Part shown: one piece after another, positions 45,476 through 54,665 of the stretch
Layout: every line of letters begins with the position of its first letter
Numbering within the stretch: the stretch's first letter is position 1
NCBI RefSeq assembly: GCF_020035535.1
Contig: NZ_CP083349.1
Span: 2,790,001 to 2,854,000, forward strand
Length of the DNA: 64,000 bases
Reading direction: 5' to 3'
Source of the DNA: Ensifer adhaerens
GTDB lineage: Bacteria; Pseudomonadota; Alphaproteobacteria; Rhizobiales; Rhizobiaceae
The notes under the pieces: generated by a model
What the model was told of the DNA's origin: nothing
Databases searched by the model: none
The model's input: only the letters and a program-made list of their open reading frames with translations
Program-made: the position numbers and the translations under genes

Positions 45476-46657
45476 ATGGCTCAAAAAGTATTGCCTGTTC
45501 TCAGCGTGTGCGCTGCGATGACCTTTGGTTCGCTTTCACCGGCCAGGGCCGAGGACGCGGCGCAACCGAAGCCGGCGCTCCCCTCCATCGTCGTGACCAC
45601 GGCGGTCGACCAATCGATCAGCGACCGCGTTGTTGCGACCGGAACCATACAGGCGGTGGAACAGGTCTATGTCGCCCCGATGGTCGACGGTCTTTCGATC
45701 CGCACACTCAATGTCGATGTCGGCGACAGGGTCGAAGCCGGCAGCGTGCTCGTGGTCCTCAACGACGACGCGCTTCGCCTGCAGAAGAGCGAACTCGAAG
45801 CGTCGCTTGCCAAGGCAGAAGCCGGGCTTGCGCAGTTGAACGCACAGCTCAGCGAAACCAAGGCCAACAACGATGAAGCCAAGCGCGTCAGCGAACGTGC
45901 CGCCGAACTCTCCAAGAACGGCACCGTTTCGACGGCCGAAGCCGACCGGGTCCGCGCGCTCGCCATCGCGACGCAGGCGCGCGTCCTGTCTGCCGAGCAG
46001 GCCGTCGCCGTTGCCAATGCCGACATCAAGGTAGCCGAAGCGCAGATCGACGACATCGATCTTCGCCTCGCCCGCACCTCGGTCAAGGCCCCTGTCAGCG
46101 GTGTCATCTCGGCCAAGAACGCCAAGGTCGGCGCAATCGCCACCGGCAATAGCGAGCCGCTCTTCGCCATGATCCGCGATGGCGCGATCGAGATGAAGGC
46201 AGACGTCGCGGAAGCCGATATCATCAAGCTCGCGGTCGGCCAGCCGGCTATCGTGACGCTCGCTGGCGGCAACACCAAGGTCGAGGGCACGATCCGTCTG
46301 ATCGCCCCGACGGTCGATCCCATCAGCCGCCTCGGCACCGTCTTCATCAGCCTGGCGGATACCGAGAAGGCACGCGCCGGCATGTATGCAAGCGCGCTGA
46401 TCACCGCCGAACAGAAGCAGACGGTGGTTCTGCCGCAAACGGCCGTTACCAATGAGAACGGCCGCACCATTGTTCGCAAGGTCGAAAACGGCGTCATCCG
46501 CATCCTGCCGGTCAAGACAGGGATTTCCGACGGCAAGTTCATCGAGGTTCTCGATGGCTTGAAGGCCGGAGAGGAGGTCGTGGCCCGGGCCGGCGCCTAT
46601 GTACGCGACGGCGACCACATCAACCCCGTCAAATCAGCGCAACCCGCGACCAACTGA
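45476..46657 (+). CDS. RND efflux periplasmic adaptor (membrane fusion protein)
   Basis: 393 aa. N-terminal signal peptide (LPVLSVCAAMTFGSLSPARA), biotinyl-lipoyl half-motifs, a long alpha-helical hairpin (about 105-200, ELEASLAKAEAGLAQLNAQL), beta-barrel domain and a membrane-proximal end. Start at 45476 chosen at the signal peptide; the frame opens earlier. Bridges the RND pump to an outer-membrane channel. 15 bases before the pump gene. Confidence 0.88.
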   Translation: MAQKVLPVLSVCAAMTFGSLSPARAEDAAQPKPALPSIVVTTAVDQSISDRVVATGTIQAVEQVYVAPMVDGLSIRTLNVDVGDRVEAGSVLVVLNDDALRLQKSELEASLAKAEAGLAQLNAQLSETKANNDEAKRVSERAAELSKNGTVSTAEADRVRALAIATQARVLSAEQAVAVANADIKVAEAQIDDIDLRLARTSVKAPVSGVISAKNAKVGAIATGNSEPLFAMIRDGAIEMKADVAEADIIKLAVGQPAIVTLAGGNTKVEGTIRLIAPTVDPISRLGTVFISLADTEKARAGMYASALITAEQKQTVVLPQTAVTNENGRTIVRKVENGVIRILPVKTGISDGKFIEVLDGLKAGEEVVARAGAYVRDGDHINPVKSAQPATN

Positions 46658-46671
46658 CAGGAAGCGTGACC

Positions 46672-49600
46672 ATGAACTTCTCAGCCTGGTCCATCCGAAA
46701 TCCGATCGCTCCGATCCTCGCCTTCGTTGTGCTGCTCGTACTCGGCTATCAGTCGTTCGTGCGTCTGCCGATCACACGCTTCCCCAACATCGACGTGCCG
46801 ATCGTATCGATCAGCGTGGCGCAGAGCGGCGCATCGCCGGCCGAACTCGAAACCCAGGTCACCAAGGAAATCGAGGACGCGGTCGCCAGCGTCACCGGCG
46901 TCGACCATATCCAGTCGACCATCAACGACGGAACGTCGACCACGGCCGTCATCTTCCGCATGGAAGTACCGACGACGCAGGCAGTGCAGGACGTCAAGGA
47001 CGCCATCGACCGTATCCGCGGCGACCTGCCCACCTCGATCGAAGAACCGATCGTCTCGAAGGTCGACGTCGAGGGTCAAGCGATCCAGACCTTCTCGGTT
47101 TCCGCACCCGGCATGTCGCTGGAAGAACTCTCCTGGTTCGTCGATGACGTCATCAAGCGCGAAATCCAGGGTAAAAGCGGCATCGGGCGCGTCGACCGCT
47201 ACGGCGGCGCCGACCGCGAAGTTCGCGTCGAGCTCAATGAAGACAAGCTGAATTCGCTCGGCATCACCGCCGCCGACGTCAACGGCCAGCTCCGCCGCAT
47301 GAACATGGACCTGGGGTCCGGACGCGGTCAGGTGGGCGGCAGCGAACAGGCGATCCGCACACTCGGTGACGCCCGCAACGTCGACCAGCTCGCCAACACG
47401 ATGATCTCGGTGCCGAGCGGCCGCTTCGTTCGGCTCTCCGAACTCGGCACCGTTACCGATACCTATGAGGAGCCCCGCTCCTTCTCGCGCTTTAACGGCA
47501 ATCCCGGCGTGACCTTTGCGGTCTTCCGCGCCAAGGGCGCCAGCGAGGTGAGCGTCGCCGAAACCGTTGCCAAGTCGCTCGAAAAGATCCGTGCGGCGAA
47601 CCCTGACGTCACCATCGAGATGGTCGACGATTCCGTCTACTTCACCTACGGCAACTATGAAGCGGCGCTGGACACGCTGATGGAGGGCGCGCTGCTCGCC
47701 GTCATCGTCGTCATGCTCTTCCTGCGCAACTGGCGGGCCACGCTGATTTGCGCCATCGCCTTGCCGTTGTCTGCCGTCCCGACCTTCTGGGTCATGGAAC
47801 TGCTCGGCTTCTCGCTCAATCTCGTCAGCTTCCTCGCACTGACACTTGCAACCGGCATCCTTGTGGACGACGCCATCGTCGAGATCGAGAATATCGAGCG
47901 GCATATCCATATGGGCAAGTCGCCCTACCGGGCTGCGATCGAAGCGGCGGATGAAATCGGCCTCGCGGTGATCGCAACCACGTTCACGATCATCGCGGTT
48001 TTCATCCCGGTGTCGTTCATGCCGGGGATTGTTGGCCAGTACTTCATCCAGTTTGGCCTGACCGTGGCCGTTTCGGTCTTCTTCTCGCTGCTCGTCGCAC
48101 GCCTGATAACGCCCGTCATGGCCGCCTATATGATGCGTCCTTCCAAACTTGACGGGCATCATGCCGAAGACGGCACTCTGATGCGCAACTACACGCGTCT
48201 GGTTCATGCGACGACGAAGCGCTGGTACATGCGCTACCTGACGGTGCTCATCGCGATCGGCGTGACCGTGGCCTCCATGGTCGCTCTGTTCATGTTCGTG
48301 CCCGGCGGGTTCCTGCCTCCGGACGACACGTCGCGTGTCAGCCTGTCCGTCGAACTGGCGCCTGACGCCATGCTGGAAGACACCGACCGCACGACCGCGC
48401 AGATCTACGAAAGGGTCAAGGACCTGGACGGCGTCGAAAGCGTGTTCGTGCTTGGCGGTGCCTCGCCTAAGGGCGACCTGGAACTGCGCCGGGCCACCGT
48501 GACGGTGCTGCTCGAAAAGCGCGACCACTCGCTCTTGAATAAGGTCGTCAACGACGTCTTCGGCAAGCTGCCGGTCGTCGGCCCGTATTTGCCGAAGTTG
48601 CCGCCGTCGGGGCGCATCATACCGCAGTCGCAGATCGAGAAGGAGATCTTTGCCCGCGTGCGCGATTTGCCGGATGTCCGGGTGATCAAGCTCAACGACC
48701 GCGGCGAGCGGGAACTGTCGTTCAATCTGCTTTCCAACAACGAAGCCGATCTCGACAAGGCCGTCGGCATTCTGGAAGGGAAGCTGCGCAGCGATCCGTT
48801 GCTCGCCAATGTCAGCCCGGACGGCGCACTCCCCCGTCCCGAGTTGCAGATCCGTCCGCGTGACGAGCAGATGTCGCGCCTCGGCATCACCACCGCGCAG
48901 ATCTCGGAAGTCATCCGTGTCGCCACCATTGGCGACATCGACGCCGCCCTGACGAAAATTGCGCTCGATGGTCGGCTGATCCCGATCCGCGTTCAGGTCA
49001 ACCGGGATTTCCGCACGGACATCGCCGCGATCCGCAACCTGAAGATCCAGACCGCCTCGGGCTTGACGGTGCCGCTGTCGAGCGTCGCCGACATCAACTA
49101 TTCCGAGGGGCCGAGCTCGATCAAGCGCTACGACCGCAACCGCGTCGTCGCGCTCGGCGCGGATCTACCGATCGGCGTGGCACTCAACACCGCCTCCGCA
49201 CGCTTCCTGCAGATTGCGGACGAAGCCAAGATGCCGTCCACTGTTCAACTTCTGAAAAGCGGCGACGCAGAGGTCGAGGAGGAAATGCAGCAAAGCTTCG
49301 TCAACGCCATGCTGCTTGGTCTGATGCTGGTGCTGGTGGTGCTGATCCTCCTGTTCAAGGATGTGATCCAGCCGTTCACCATCCTGTTCTCGCTGCCGCT
49401 TGCGATGGGCGGTGTCGCAGCCGGACTGATCCTGACGCAGAACTCACTGTCGATGCCGGTCTTGATCGGCATCTTGATGCTGATGGGCATCGTCACCAAG
49501 AACGCCATCCTGCTCGTCGACTTCGGTATCGAGATGATGCATCACGGCATGGACCGGACGCAGGCGATGATCGAAGCGGGCCGCAAGCGCGCCCGCCCGA

Positions 49601-49986
49601 TCATCATGACGTCGATCGCCATGTCGGCGGGCATGCTGCCCTCCGCGCTCGGCGTCGGCGAAGGCGGCTCGTTCCGTGCGCCAATGGCAATCGCGGTAAT
49701 CGGCGGCATCATCGTCTCGACGATCCTAAGCCTCGTCGTCGTGCCGTCCTTCTTCCTGATCATGGATGACCTGTCGCGCCTGCTCGCCTGGATCTTCGGT
49801 CGCTTCGTCGGCAAGAAGGACGACGAGAGCCTGCCTCTCGATCGCGAGGCCCTGACGGGTCTCGTGCAAGAACAGAGCAAGACGATCGAAGGCCTGGAAG
49901 ATCGGCTGAAAACACTGGAATCGGAACAGACCAAGGGACGATCCGGCGGCAAGGTCATCAATCATCCTGCACTCGCCGCCGAATAG
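46672..49986 (+). CDS. RND-family multidrug efflux pump, inner-membrane subunit
   Basis: 1104 aa, twelve transmembrane helices with two large periplasmic loops. The proton-relay aspartates are in TM4 (ATGILVDDAIVEIENI), and a second AcrB-like segment is GIVTKNAILLVDFGIEMM. The C-terminus carries an extra ~70-residue cytoplasmic tail with a coiled coil (EQSKTIEGLEDRLKTLESEQ). ATG 46672 sits nine bases from AGGA. Likely HAE1-type drug/toxin proton antiporter with the preceding adaptor; an outer-membrane partner is not in this cluster. Confidence 0.92.
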   Translation: MNFSAWSIRNPIAPILAFVVLLVLGYQSFVRLPITRFPNIDVPIVSISVAQSGASPAELETQVTKEIEDAVASVTGVDHIQSTINDGTSTTAVIFRMEVPTTQAVQDVKDAIDRIRGDLPTSIEEPIVSKVDVEGQAIQTFSVSAPGMSLEELSWFVDDVIKREIQGKSGIGRVDRYGGADREVRVELNEDKLNSLGITAADVNGQLRRMNMDLGSGRGQVGGSEQAIRTLGDARNVDQLANTMISVPSGRFVRLSELGTVTDTYEEPRSFSRFNGNPGVTFAVFRAKGASEVSVAETVAKSLEKIRAANPDVTIEMVDDSVYFTYGNYEAALDTLMEGALLAVIVVMLFLRNWRATLICAIALPLSAVPTFWVMELLGFSLNLVSFLALTLATGILVDDAIVEIENIERHIHMGKSPYRAAIEAADEIGLAVIATTFTIIAVFIPVSFMPGIVGQYFIQFGLTVAVSVFFSLLVARLITPVMAAYMMRPSKLDGHHAEDGTLMRNYTRLVHATTKRWYMRYLTVLIAIGVTVASMVALFMFVPGGFLPPDDTSRVSLSVELAPDAMLEDTDRTTAQIYERVKDLDGVESVFVLGGASPKGDLELRRATVTVLLEKRDHSLLNKVVNDVFGKLPVVGPYLPKLPPSGRIIPQSQIEKEIFARVRDLPDVRVIKLNDRGERELSFNLLSNNEADLDKAVGILEGKLRSDPLLANVSPDGALPRPELQIRPRDEQMSRLGITTAQISEVIRVATIGDIDAALTKIALDGRLIPIRVQVNRDFRTDIAAIRNLKIQTASGLTVPLSSVADINYSEGPSSIKRYDRNRVVALGADLPIGVALNTASARFLQIADEAKMPSTVQLLKSGDAEVEEEMQQSFVNAMLLGLMLVLVVLILLFKDVIQPFTILFSLPLAMGGVAAGLILTQNSLSMPVLIGILMLMGIVTKNAILLVDFGIEMMHHGMDRTQAMIEAGRKRARPIIMTSIAMSAGMLPSALGVGEGGSFRAPMAIAVIGGIIVSTILSLVVVPSFFLIMDDLSRLLAWIFGRFVGKKDDESLPLDREALTGLVQEQSKTIEGLEDRLKTLESEQTKGRSGGKVINHPALAAE

Positions 49987-50034
49987 ATCGTTGGCCTTAG
50001 GGCTCGTCGTTCGCAGCCGTCACAATTCAAGAAC

Positions 50035-50066
50035 AAGCCCGCGCCCTGCTAGCGCGGGCTTTTTGT
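50035..50066 (+). terminator. Intrinsic terminator after the RND operon
   Basis: Arms AAGCCCGCGC / GCGCGGGCTT (10 bases) with a seven-base loop and a TTTTTG tail. Confidence 0.85.
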
Positions 50067-50075
50067 TATTTTTAT

Positions 50076-50089
50076 TTGATCGAGGTCAA
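50076..50089. promoter_or_regulatory. FNR/Dnr-type box upstream of the Crp/Fnr gene
   Basis: TTGATCGAGGTCAA matches TTGAT-N4-ATCAA except for one base in the right arm. It lies 58 bases before the Crp/Fnr start. Could be an autoregulatory or cross-regulatory anaerobic/NO site. Confidence 0.55.
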
Positions 50090-50146
50090 ACCACGTTCCG
50101 CCGGGCTTCATTACCTTGCACCTGGATCTTACTCAGGACGGACGTG

Positions 50147-50827
50147 ATGAAGACGTTGCGATTGAACTCGAACGATAGGTCGGTGCTGCTCGGCTCTGGT
50201 TTCTTCGAGAAGCTGCCGATGGCGGCCACGAACGCAATTCTCGATGATGTGGTGGTATCCACTCACGAGGAGCACGATATCCTCTTTGGCTATGGCGAGC
50301 CGCTCGATCACGTCTTCTTCGTCCTCTCCGGATTGGTGCGCCTCTACCGGCTGGGCAAGGACGGGCGCGAAGCCGATATCGCCGTTTTTCCGAGAGGCGA
50401 GCTTTTCGGTGAAAGCGCCATGTTCCTTGGCAACCGCGCAACGGTCAACGCGCAGGCGATCGAAACGACGATGCTTGCCCGGATCGACAGCCGCAAGCTG
50501 CGCAAGCTTGCCGAGCAGACACCTGAAATCGCTGACGCGCTGATGCAGCTCCTGTGCCGGCACGCGCAGATGGCCGAGGATTGCCTGGCGGAAGACCGGC
50601 TGCTCACGGCGCCGCAGCGGGTTGCCAGCTACATCCTCGGAAACTGCCCCGATGGGATTACGAACTTCTCCTTCCGCCTGCCCTTCCAGAAGAATGTACT
50701 GGCCGGAAAACTGGGCCTGGCGCCGGAAGCACTCTCGCGCGCCTTCTCGGCACTCCGCCGCTCAGGCGTCACGGTCAAGGGTCGCGTCATCGAGATCCAT
50801 GACCGGCAGGCATTGGAGCGCTTCTGA
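50147..50827 (+). CDS. Crp/Fnr-family transcriptional regulator
   Basis: 226 aa. N-terminal cyclic-nucleotide-type beta-barrel (GEPLDHVFFVLSGLVRLYRLGKDGREADIAVFPRGELFGESAMFLG), dimer helix, then a winged-helix domain with LAGKLGLAPEALSRAFSALRRSG, the E-x2-SR DNA-reading helix shared with Fnr/Dnr/NnrR proteins. No N-terminal cysteine cluster for an Fe-S centre, so it is not FNR itself; it may bind haem/NO or a nucleotide. An FNR-type box precedes it. Confidence 0.85.
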   Translation: MKTLRLNSNDRSVLLGSGFFEKLPMAATNAILDDVVVSTHEEHDILFGYGEPLDHVFFVLSGLVRLYRLGKDGREADIAVFPRGELFGESAMFLGNRATVNAQAIETTMLARIDSRKLRKLAEQTPEIADALMQLLCRHAQMAEDCLAEDRLLTAPQRVASYILGNCPDGITNFSFRLPFQKNVLAGKLGLAPEALSRAFSALRRSGVTVKGRVIEIHDRQALERF

Positions 50828-50864
50828 CAGCCGACAGAGGTTCAGCTGTCATGCGTTGGCAGCG

Positions 50865-51476
<612 letters not shown>

Positions 51477-51497
51477 CTGGATGTCCTTTCAGGTGAA

Positions 51498-51539
51498 GCA
51501 TTCCGGAGAAAGTGGGATGGGCTTTCCGTCCGGAATTGC
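51498..51539. repeat. Palindromic repeat in the ureF-ureG gap
   Basis: ATTCCGGA (51500-51507) and TCCGGAAT (51529-51536) are perfect arms around AAGTGGG and GGCTTTCC stretches. It belongs to the dispersed intergenic family also seen at 6252 and 58407, here inside the urease operon. Confidence 0.55.
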
Positions 51540-51553
51540 GCAGTTCTACGGTG

Positions 51554-52225
51554 TCACGAGCGGAAGAGCCGCGAATGCAGGGTTTCGTGTCTCAAGGCCG
51601 AAATATCCGCGATGATCGTGGCCGAGCCGAGATCTTCGAGCGAAGCGCCGGCGGCCTTGCTCGCCGTCGCCGCGATAACCGGCTCAAGCGCCGCGATGAC
51701 GCCGACTCCATCGCGCTGGCCCGTGACGCCGCAGCGGATCGCCACCGAAACGGCGTTCGAAACGGCGGCGTTCAGATAGGCGGCAAGCGCAGGCTCAAGA
51801 CCCGTTTCATGGGCCCCGGCCACGGCACCGACCGCCACCGGATAGGCGATAGTCTCCGGGAGCGCATCAAGAAGCGGGTGCGGCCATGAGCGTGCGGCGG
51901 CCAGAAACGCCTGACCCTGCAGCATGATTTCCGTATGTCGCTCACGGCTCCCAGCCAGGGCTTCGGCAAGCTCTGCCGCCGCAGCCAACCGGACATGATC
52001 GTTCACGGCGCGATAGCTCTCGGCAAGAAGCAGCGCATCGTTCCAGCCGGAGCCGAGGCAGATGACCGTCTCAAGCCAGTTGCGAAGCTCGGCCGCGTCC
52101 GTGACCTGGCAGTCATGAACCGCCTGTTCAAGCCCGCTGGAATAGGAGAAGGCTCCGACCGGAAAGGCCGGCGACATCCATGTGACGAGGCGAAGCAGTG
52201 CCTGCGTATCGACCCGTTCAGCCAT
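51554..52225 (-). CDS. ureF: Urease accessory protein UreF
   Basis: 223 aa, all-helical UreF fold ([26 protein letters not shown] is the family's start). GTPase-gating factor for UreG. ATG 52225 overlaps the ureE stop by eight bases; the frame extends 13 residues further inside ureE's histidine tail. Confidence 0.93.
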   Translation of the reverse strand: MAERVDTQALLRLVTWMSPAFPVGAFSYSSGLEQAVHDCQVTDAAELRNWLETVICLGSGWNDALLLAESYRAVNDHVRLAAAAELAEALAGSRERHTEIMLQGQAFLAAARSWPHPLLDALPETIAYPVAVGAVAGAHETGLEPALAAYLNAAVSNAVSVAIRCGVTGQRDGVGVIAALEPVIAATASKAAGASLEDLGSATIIADISALRHETLHSRLFRS

Positions 52226-52691
52226 GGTGGTGATTGCCGTGGCCATGGTTGTGACCGCCGGCATGGTATGCGCCGCGCAGCGGCTGGAAGGGTTCAGAAA
52301 CCTCGGTCACCGCCGCACCCAGTCCTTCGAGCATCTGACGGATCACCGGATCGCGGGTAATCAGAATGCGGTTCTGCTCGATCTGCGCCGTCAGGTGGCG
52401 ATTGCCGAGATGCCAGGCGAGTTCGATGAGATGCAGCGGGTCACGCGGGCGAATCTCGTAGAGTGCCTCAGGTGCCGCAACGATCCGGATGTAGCCGCCA
52501 CCGTCGAGTACCAGGAGATCGCCATCGGCGAGCATGACCGGTTCCCTCAGATCCAGCATCACCACATCGTCGTTTTCGAGATGCAGCAGCTTGCGGCGCA
52601 GATGTCGCGCGTCGTGCGTCAGCGTCACGCTATGGAGCGGCGACTTGTCGGCAGGCCCAGGCGAAAGCACCTCTGTCGAACGATACGGCAT
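52218..52691 (-). CDS. ureE: Urease accessory nickel chaperone UreE
   Basis: 157 aa: N-terminal peptide-binding domain (about 1-80) and a C-terminal metal domain ending in the histidine-rich tail [15 protein letters not shown], which binds nickel. The internal metal site region is HLGNRHL. Overlaps ureF at its 3' end and starts two bases after the monooxygenase stop. Confidence 0.94.
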   Translation of the reverse strand: MPYRSTEVLSPGPADKSPLHSVTLTHDARHLRRKLLHLENDDVVMLDLREPVMLADGDLLVLDGGGYIRIVAAPEALYEIRPRDPLHLIELAWHLGNRHLTAQIEQNRILITRDPVIRQMLEGLGAAVTEVSEPFQPLRGAYHAGGHNHGHGNHHHG

Positions 52692-52692
52692 T

Positions 52693-52989
52693 TCAGAGCA
52701 CCTCGACCTTTTCCGGCGTCACGAGCTCGATACGTGCCTCAATGAGCAGGTCCGCCATTGCCGCCTGGAAGGCTTTGAGGTGCGGCTCTTCGAAATGCGC
52801 GTCGACCGCCGCCTTGTTCTGCCAGGTCTCGACAAACACCAGCGCATCGGGATCAGCGGGCTTCCGATAAAGGTCATAGGTGATGCAGCCGGCTTCGCGC
52901 CGCGTGGCCTCGATCAGCGGTGCGGCCAGCGACACCACTTCATCCCCTTTACCCGGATGTGCGGTCAGGTAGGCGATAATGTAAACCAT
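52693..52989 (-). CDS. ABM-fold quinol monooxygenase-like protein (YgiN type)
   Basis: 98 aa, one antibiotic-biosynthesis-monooxygenase domain: [35 protein letters not shown] and [23 protein letters not shown]. Same fold as the hmuQ-like gene at 5881 but without its haem-oxygenase features. It directly precedes ureE (two bases) and may be the first gene of that transcript. No link to urease known. Confidence 0.8.
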   Translation of the reverse strand: MVYIIAYLTAHPGKGDEVVSLAAPLIEATRREAGCITYDLYRKPADPDALVFVETWQNKAAVDAHFEEPHLKAFQAAMADLLIEARIELVTPEKVEVL

Positions 52990-53090
52990 TGAACCCTCGA
53001 TATCTTTTCTATCCGCCAGTCTAGCAAGAAAAAGCTCCTGCGCCAGTCACAGAGCCGTTTTCCAAGGGGACCGCATTGTACACGCCGAAC

Positions 53091-53129
53091 AAGAAAAAGC
53101 CCGAAGATCGGAACCGATCTTCGGGCTTT
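53091..53129 (-). terminator. Intrinsic terminator after the peroxiredoxin gene
   Basis: Perfect 16-base arms AAAGCCCGAAGATCGG with its complement and a two-base spacer, followed on the minus strand by TTTTTCTT. It lies about 30 bases after the stop at 53159 and separates it from the ureEFG transcript. Confidence 0.85.
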
Positions 53130-53158
53130 CTCAAATCAGGAACGATATGTCCTTGCCA

Positions 53159-53698
53159 TCACGCAGCAAGCTTCTGAGACTTCAGCGTCTCCAGAATGTT
53201 CTGCGGCGAGGAAACGCCATAGGGGTCGCTGTCGCAGTTGTCGGAATAGCCTTCTTCTTCGAACCACTGCTCGACGACACCGTTGTTGACGACGGCAGCA
53301 TAGCGCCAGGAGCGCATGCCGAAGCCGAGATTGTCCTTGGCGACCAGCATGCCCATCTTGCGGGTGAATTCGCCCGAACCGTCCGGGATCAGCTTGACGT
53401 TTTCAAGGCTCTGGGACTTGCCCCAGGCGTTCATGACAAACGCATCGTTGACCGAGATGCAGTAGATCTCGTCGATGCCTTCGGCGCGGAAATCGGCCGT
53501 CAGCTTTTCGAAGTCCGGCAGCTGAAAGGTCGAGCAGGTCGGCGTGAACGCGCCCGGCAGCGAAAACAGCACGACGCGCTTACCGGCGAAGTAATCGTCG
53601 GAGGACACGTCCTCCCAGCGGAACGGGTTCGAGCCGCCAATGGCCTCGTCGCGAACGCGGGTGCGGAACGTTACAGCGGGTACTTTTCTGCCAAGCAT
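53159..53698 (-). CDS. Prx5-type peroxiredoxin
   Basis: 179 aa. The peroxidatic cysteine motif PGAFTPTCSTFQLPDFE (Cys near residue 52) and the VNDAFVMNAWGK segment identify the Prx5/AhpC-TSA atypical two-Cys group; other cysteines are at EIYCISV and SDNCDSDPYG. Reduces peroxides via glutathione or thioredoxin. Start 53698 has AAGGAG six bases upstream; an ATG at 53704 abuts it. It is inserted between two urease segments but has its own terminator. Confidence 0.9.
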   Translation of the reverse strand: MLGRKVPAVTFRTRVRDEAIGGSNPFRWEDVSSDDYFAGKRVVLFSLPGAFTPTCSTFQLPDFEKLTADFRAEGIDEIYCISVNDAFVMNAWGKSQSLENVKLIPDGSGEFTRKMGMLVAKDNLGFGMRSWRYAAVVNNGVVEQWFEEEGYSDNCDSDPYGVSSPQNILETLKSQKLAA

Positions 53699-53719
53699 CG
53701 TCATCTCCTTGAGATCACC

Positions 53720-53748
53720 ATGATTTTGGTCGGCTCGACCAAGATCAT
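53720..53748. promoter_or_regulatory. Operator-like inverted repeat upstream of the peroxiredoxin gene
   Basis: Thirteen-base arms with one T-G mismatch around GCT; the core is TTGGTCG-GCT-CGACCAA (53726-53742). Placed 22-50 bases before the start codon. Candidate site for a redox regulator; no known consensus fits clearly. Confidence 0.45.
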
Positions 53749-53933
53749 AAACGTGATCGTCTCTCATAAGTTAGAGCGAGTACCAGCGGATGACCGCATC
53801 CCGCTCTCGTGCGATTCCCGGTCGGCAGGTCCTGGGAGGAGCGCCTGGCGGACCGAGAAAGATCAGCCGCTTTCCTACCGGAAATTCCGCTACGGCGCAG
53901 CATGAAAGGCCCCGATTCACATGCGGGCATGGC

Positions 53934-53963
53934 AGCCATGCGATGACCGCATGGCTCTTTTTT
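53934..53963 (+). terminator. Orphan plus-strand intrinsic terminator
   Basis: AGCCATGCG and CGCATGGCT pair perfectly across ATGAC and are followed by CTTTTTT, a textbook intrinsic terminator for the plus strand. No plus-strand protein gene lies upstream back to about 50.8 kb, only the gap 53705-53933. It may end a small RNA, or the hairpin alone may serve the minus-strand gene ending at 53977. Confidence 0.6.
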
Positions 53964-53976
53964 CACGGTGAGCGCC

Positions 53977-54648
53977 TCAGTTATGGATGCGCAACGACAA
54001 CCCAAGACTTGGGGGCAACGGGTTCCACAGACCCGTGCGCAAACCTGCTTCACGCAACGCCCTCGCCGTCCAGGTGTTGCAGCCGAAGAGCGCGTTGAAA
54101 CTGCCCTCGGCCTCGAAGAAGCGGTCGTTGCCATTGTAGGAAAAACCGTCGATCGGAACGACGGTCCCGGCGTCTCGCGTAAAACTCTCGGCGATAAAGT
54201 CGAGCAGCCGATCGTATCCCGCTTCGTCGAGCTCGAAGCCGGCGACGGAGGCCTGCGGCTCGACGATCCGGCCAGCGATATCGACATGCATTACCGACCG
54301 GTCGAGTGTCAGCGCCCTGAAGACCGGCACCGCCTTCAGCTCCGACCAGGTCGGCGTTTCCAGATAGAAGGAACGCCCGCCCCAACCGAAGATCAGCCAT
54401 TGTGCCTGCGGATGCGCAAGTGGCACGCCTGCCGGCTCGATGAAGCCGAACCGCTCTCTCGTTTCGTCCGTCAAGGGCACGGCGATATCGGTGTGGATCG
54501 GCCCCGAAAGCACCAGGATGCGCGTGGCCCCGGCTCCCGCCGCAGAGGCGGAAATGGGCAAAAGCGGCCGCGGCAGGAGCGTTCCGAGAACGACCGCAAG
54601 CACCGCCGCCAGTAGGCCGAGAGAGGCCCATTTCAGGCTACGCTTCAT
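53977..54648 (-). CDS. DUF2459/TIGR02117 family urease-associated protein
   Basis: 223 aa with an N-terminal membrane anchor (residues 5-28), then an extracytoplasmic domain with SGPIHTDIAVPL, WLIFGWGGRSFYLETPTW and FGCNTWTARALREAG. This family is frequently found in urease operons of alphaproteobacteria but has no assigned activity; the NTWTA cysteine region resembles a protease-like fold, which is inference. 17 bases after ureC. Confidence 0.8.
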   Translation of the reverse strand: MKRSLKWASLGLLAAVLAVVLGTLLPRPLLPISASAAGAGATRILVLSGPIHTDIAVPLTDETRERFGFIEPAGVPLAHPQAQWLIFGWGGRSFYLETPTWSELKAVPVFRALTLDRSVMHVDIAGRIVEPQASVAGFELDEAGYDRLLDFIAESFTRDAGTVVPIDGFSYNGNDRFFEAEGSFNALFGCNTWTARALREAGLRTGLWNPLPPSLGLSLRIHN

Positions 54649-54665
54649 GCTCCGTCCCTGCGGGC

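Noticed and set aside
45119..45484. A 121-codon minus-strand frame in the gap before the RND adaptor
   Set aside because: No domain, no ribosome site, composition like random GC-rich DNA; kept as non-coding.
46681..48528. A 615-codon open frame on the minus strand opposite the RND pump gene
   Set aside because: The plus-strand RND protein has full domain support; the minus frame is rich in Asp/Gly/His/Arg-type residues typical of antisense of GC-rich coding DNA and has no domain.
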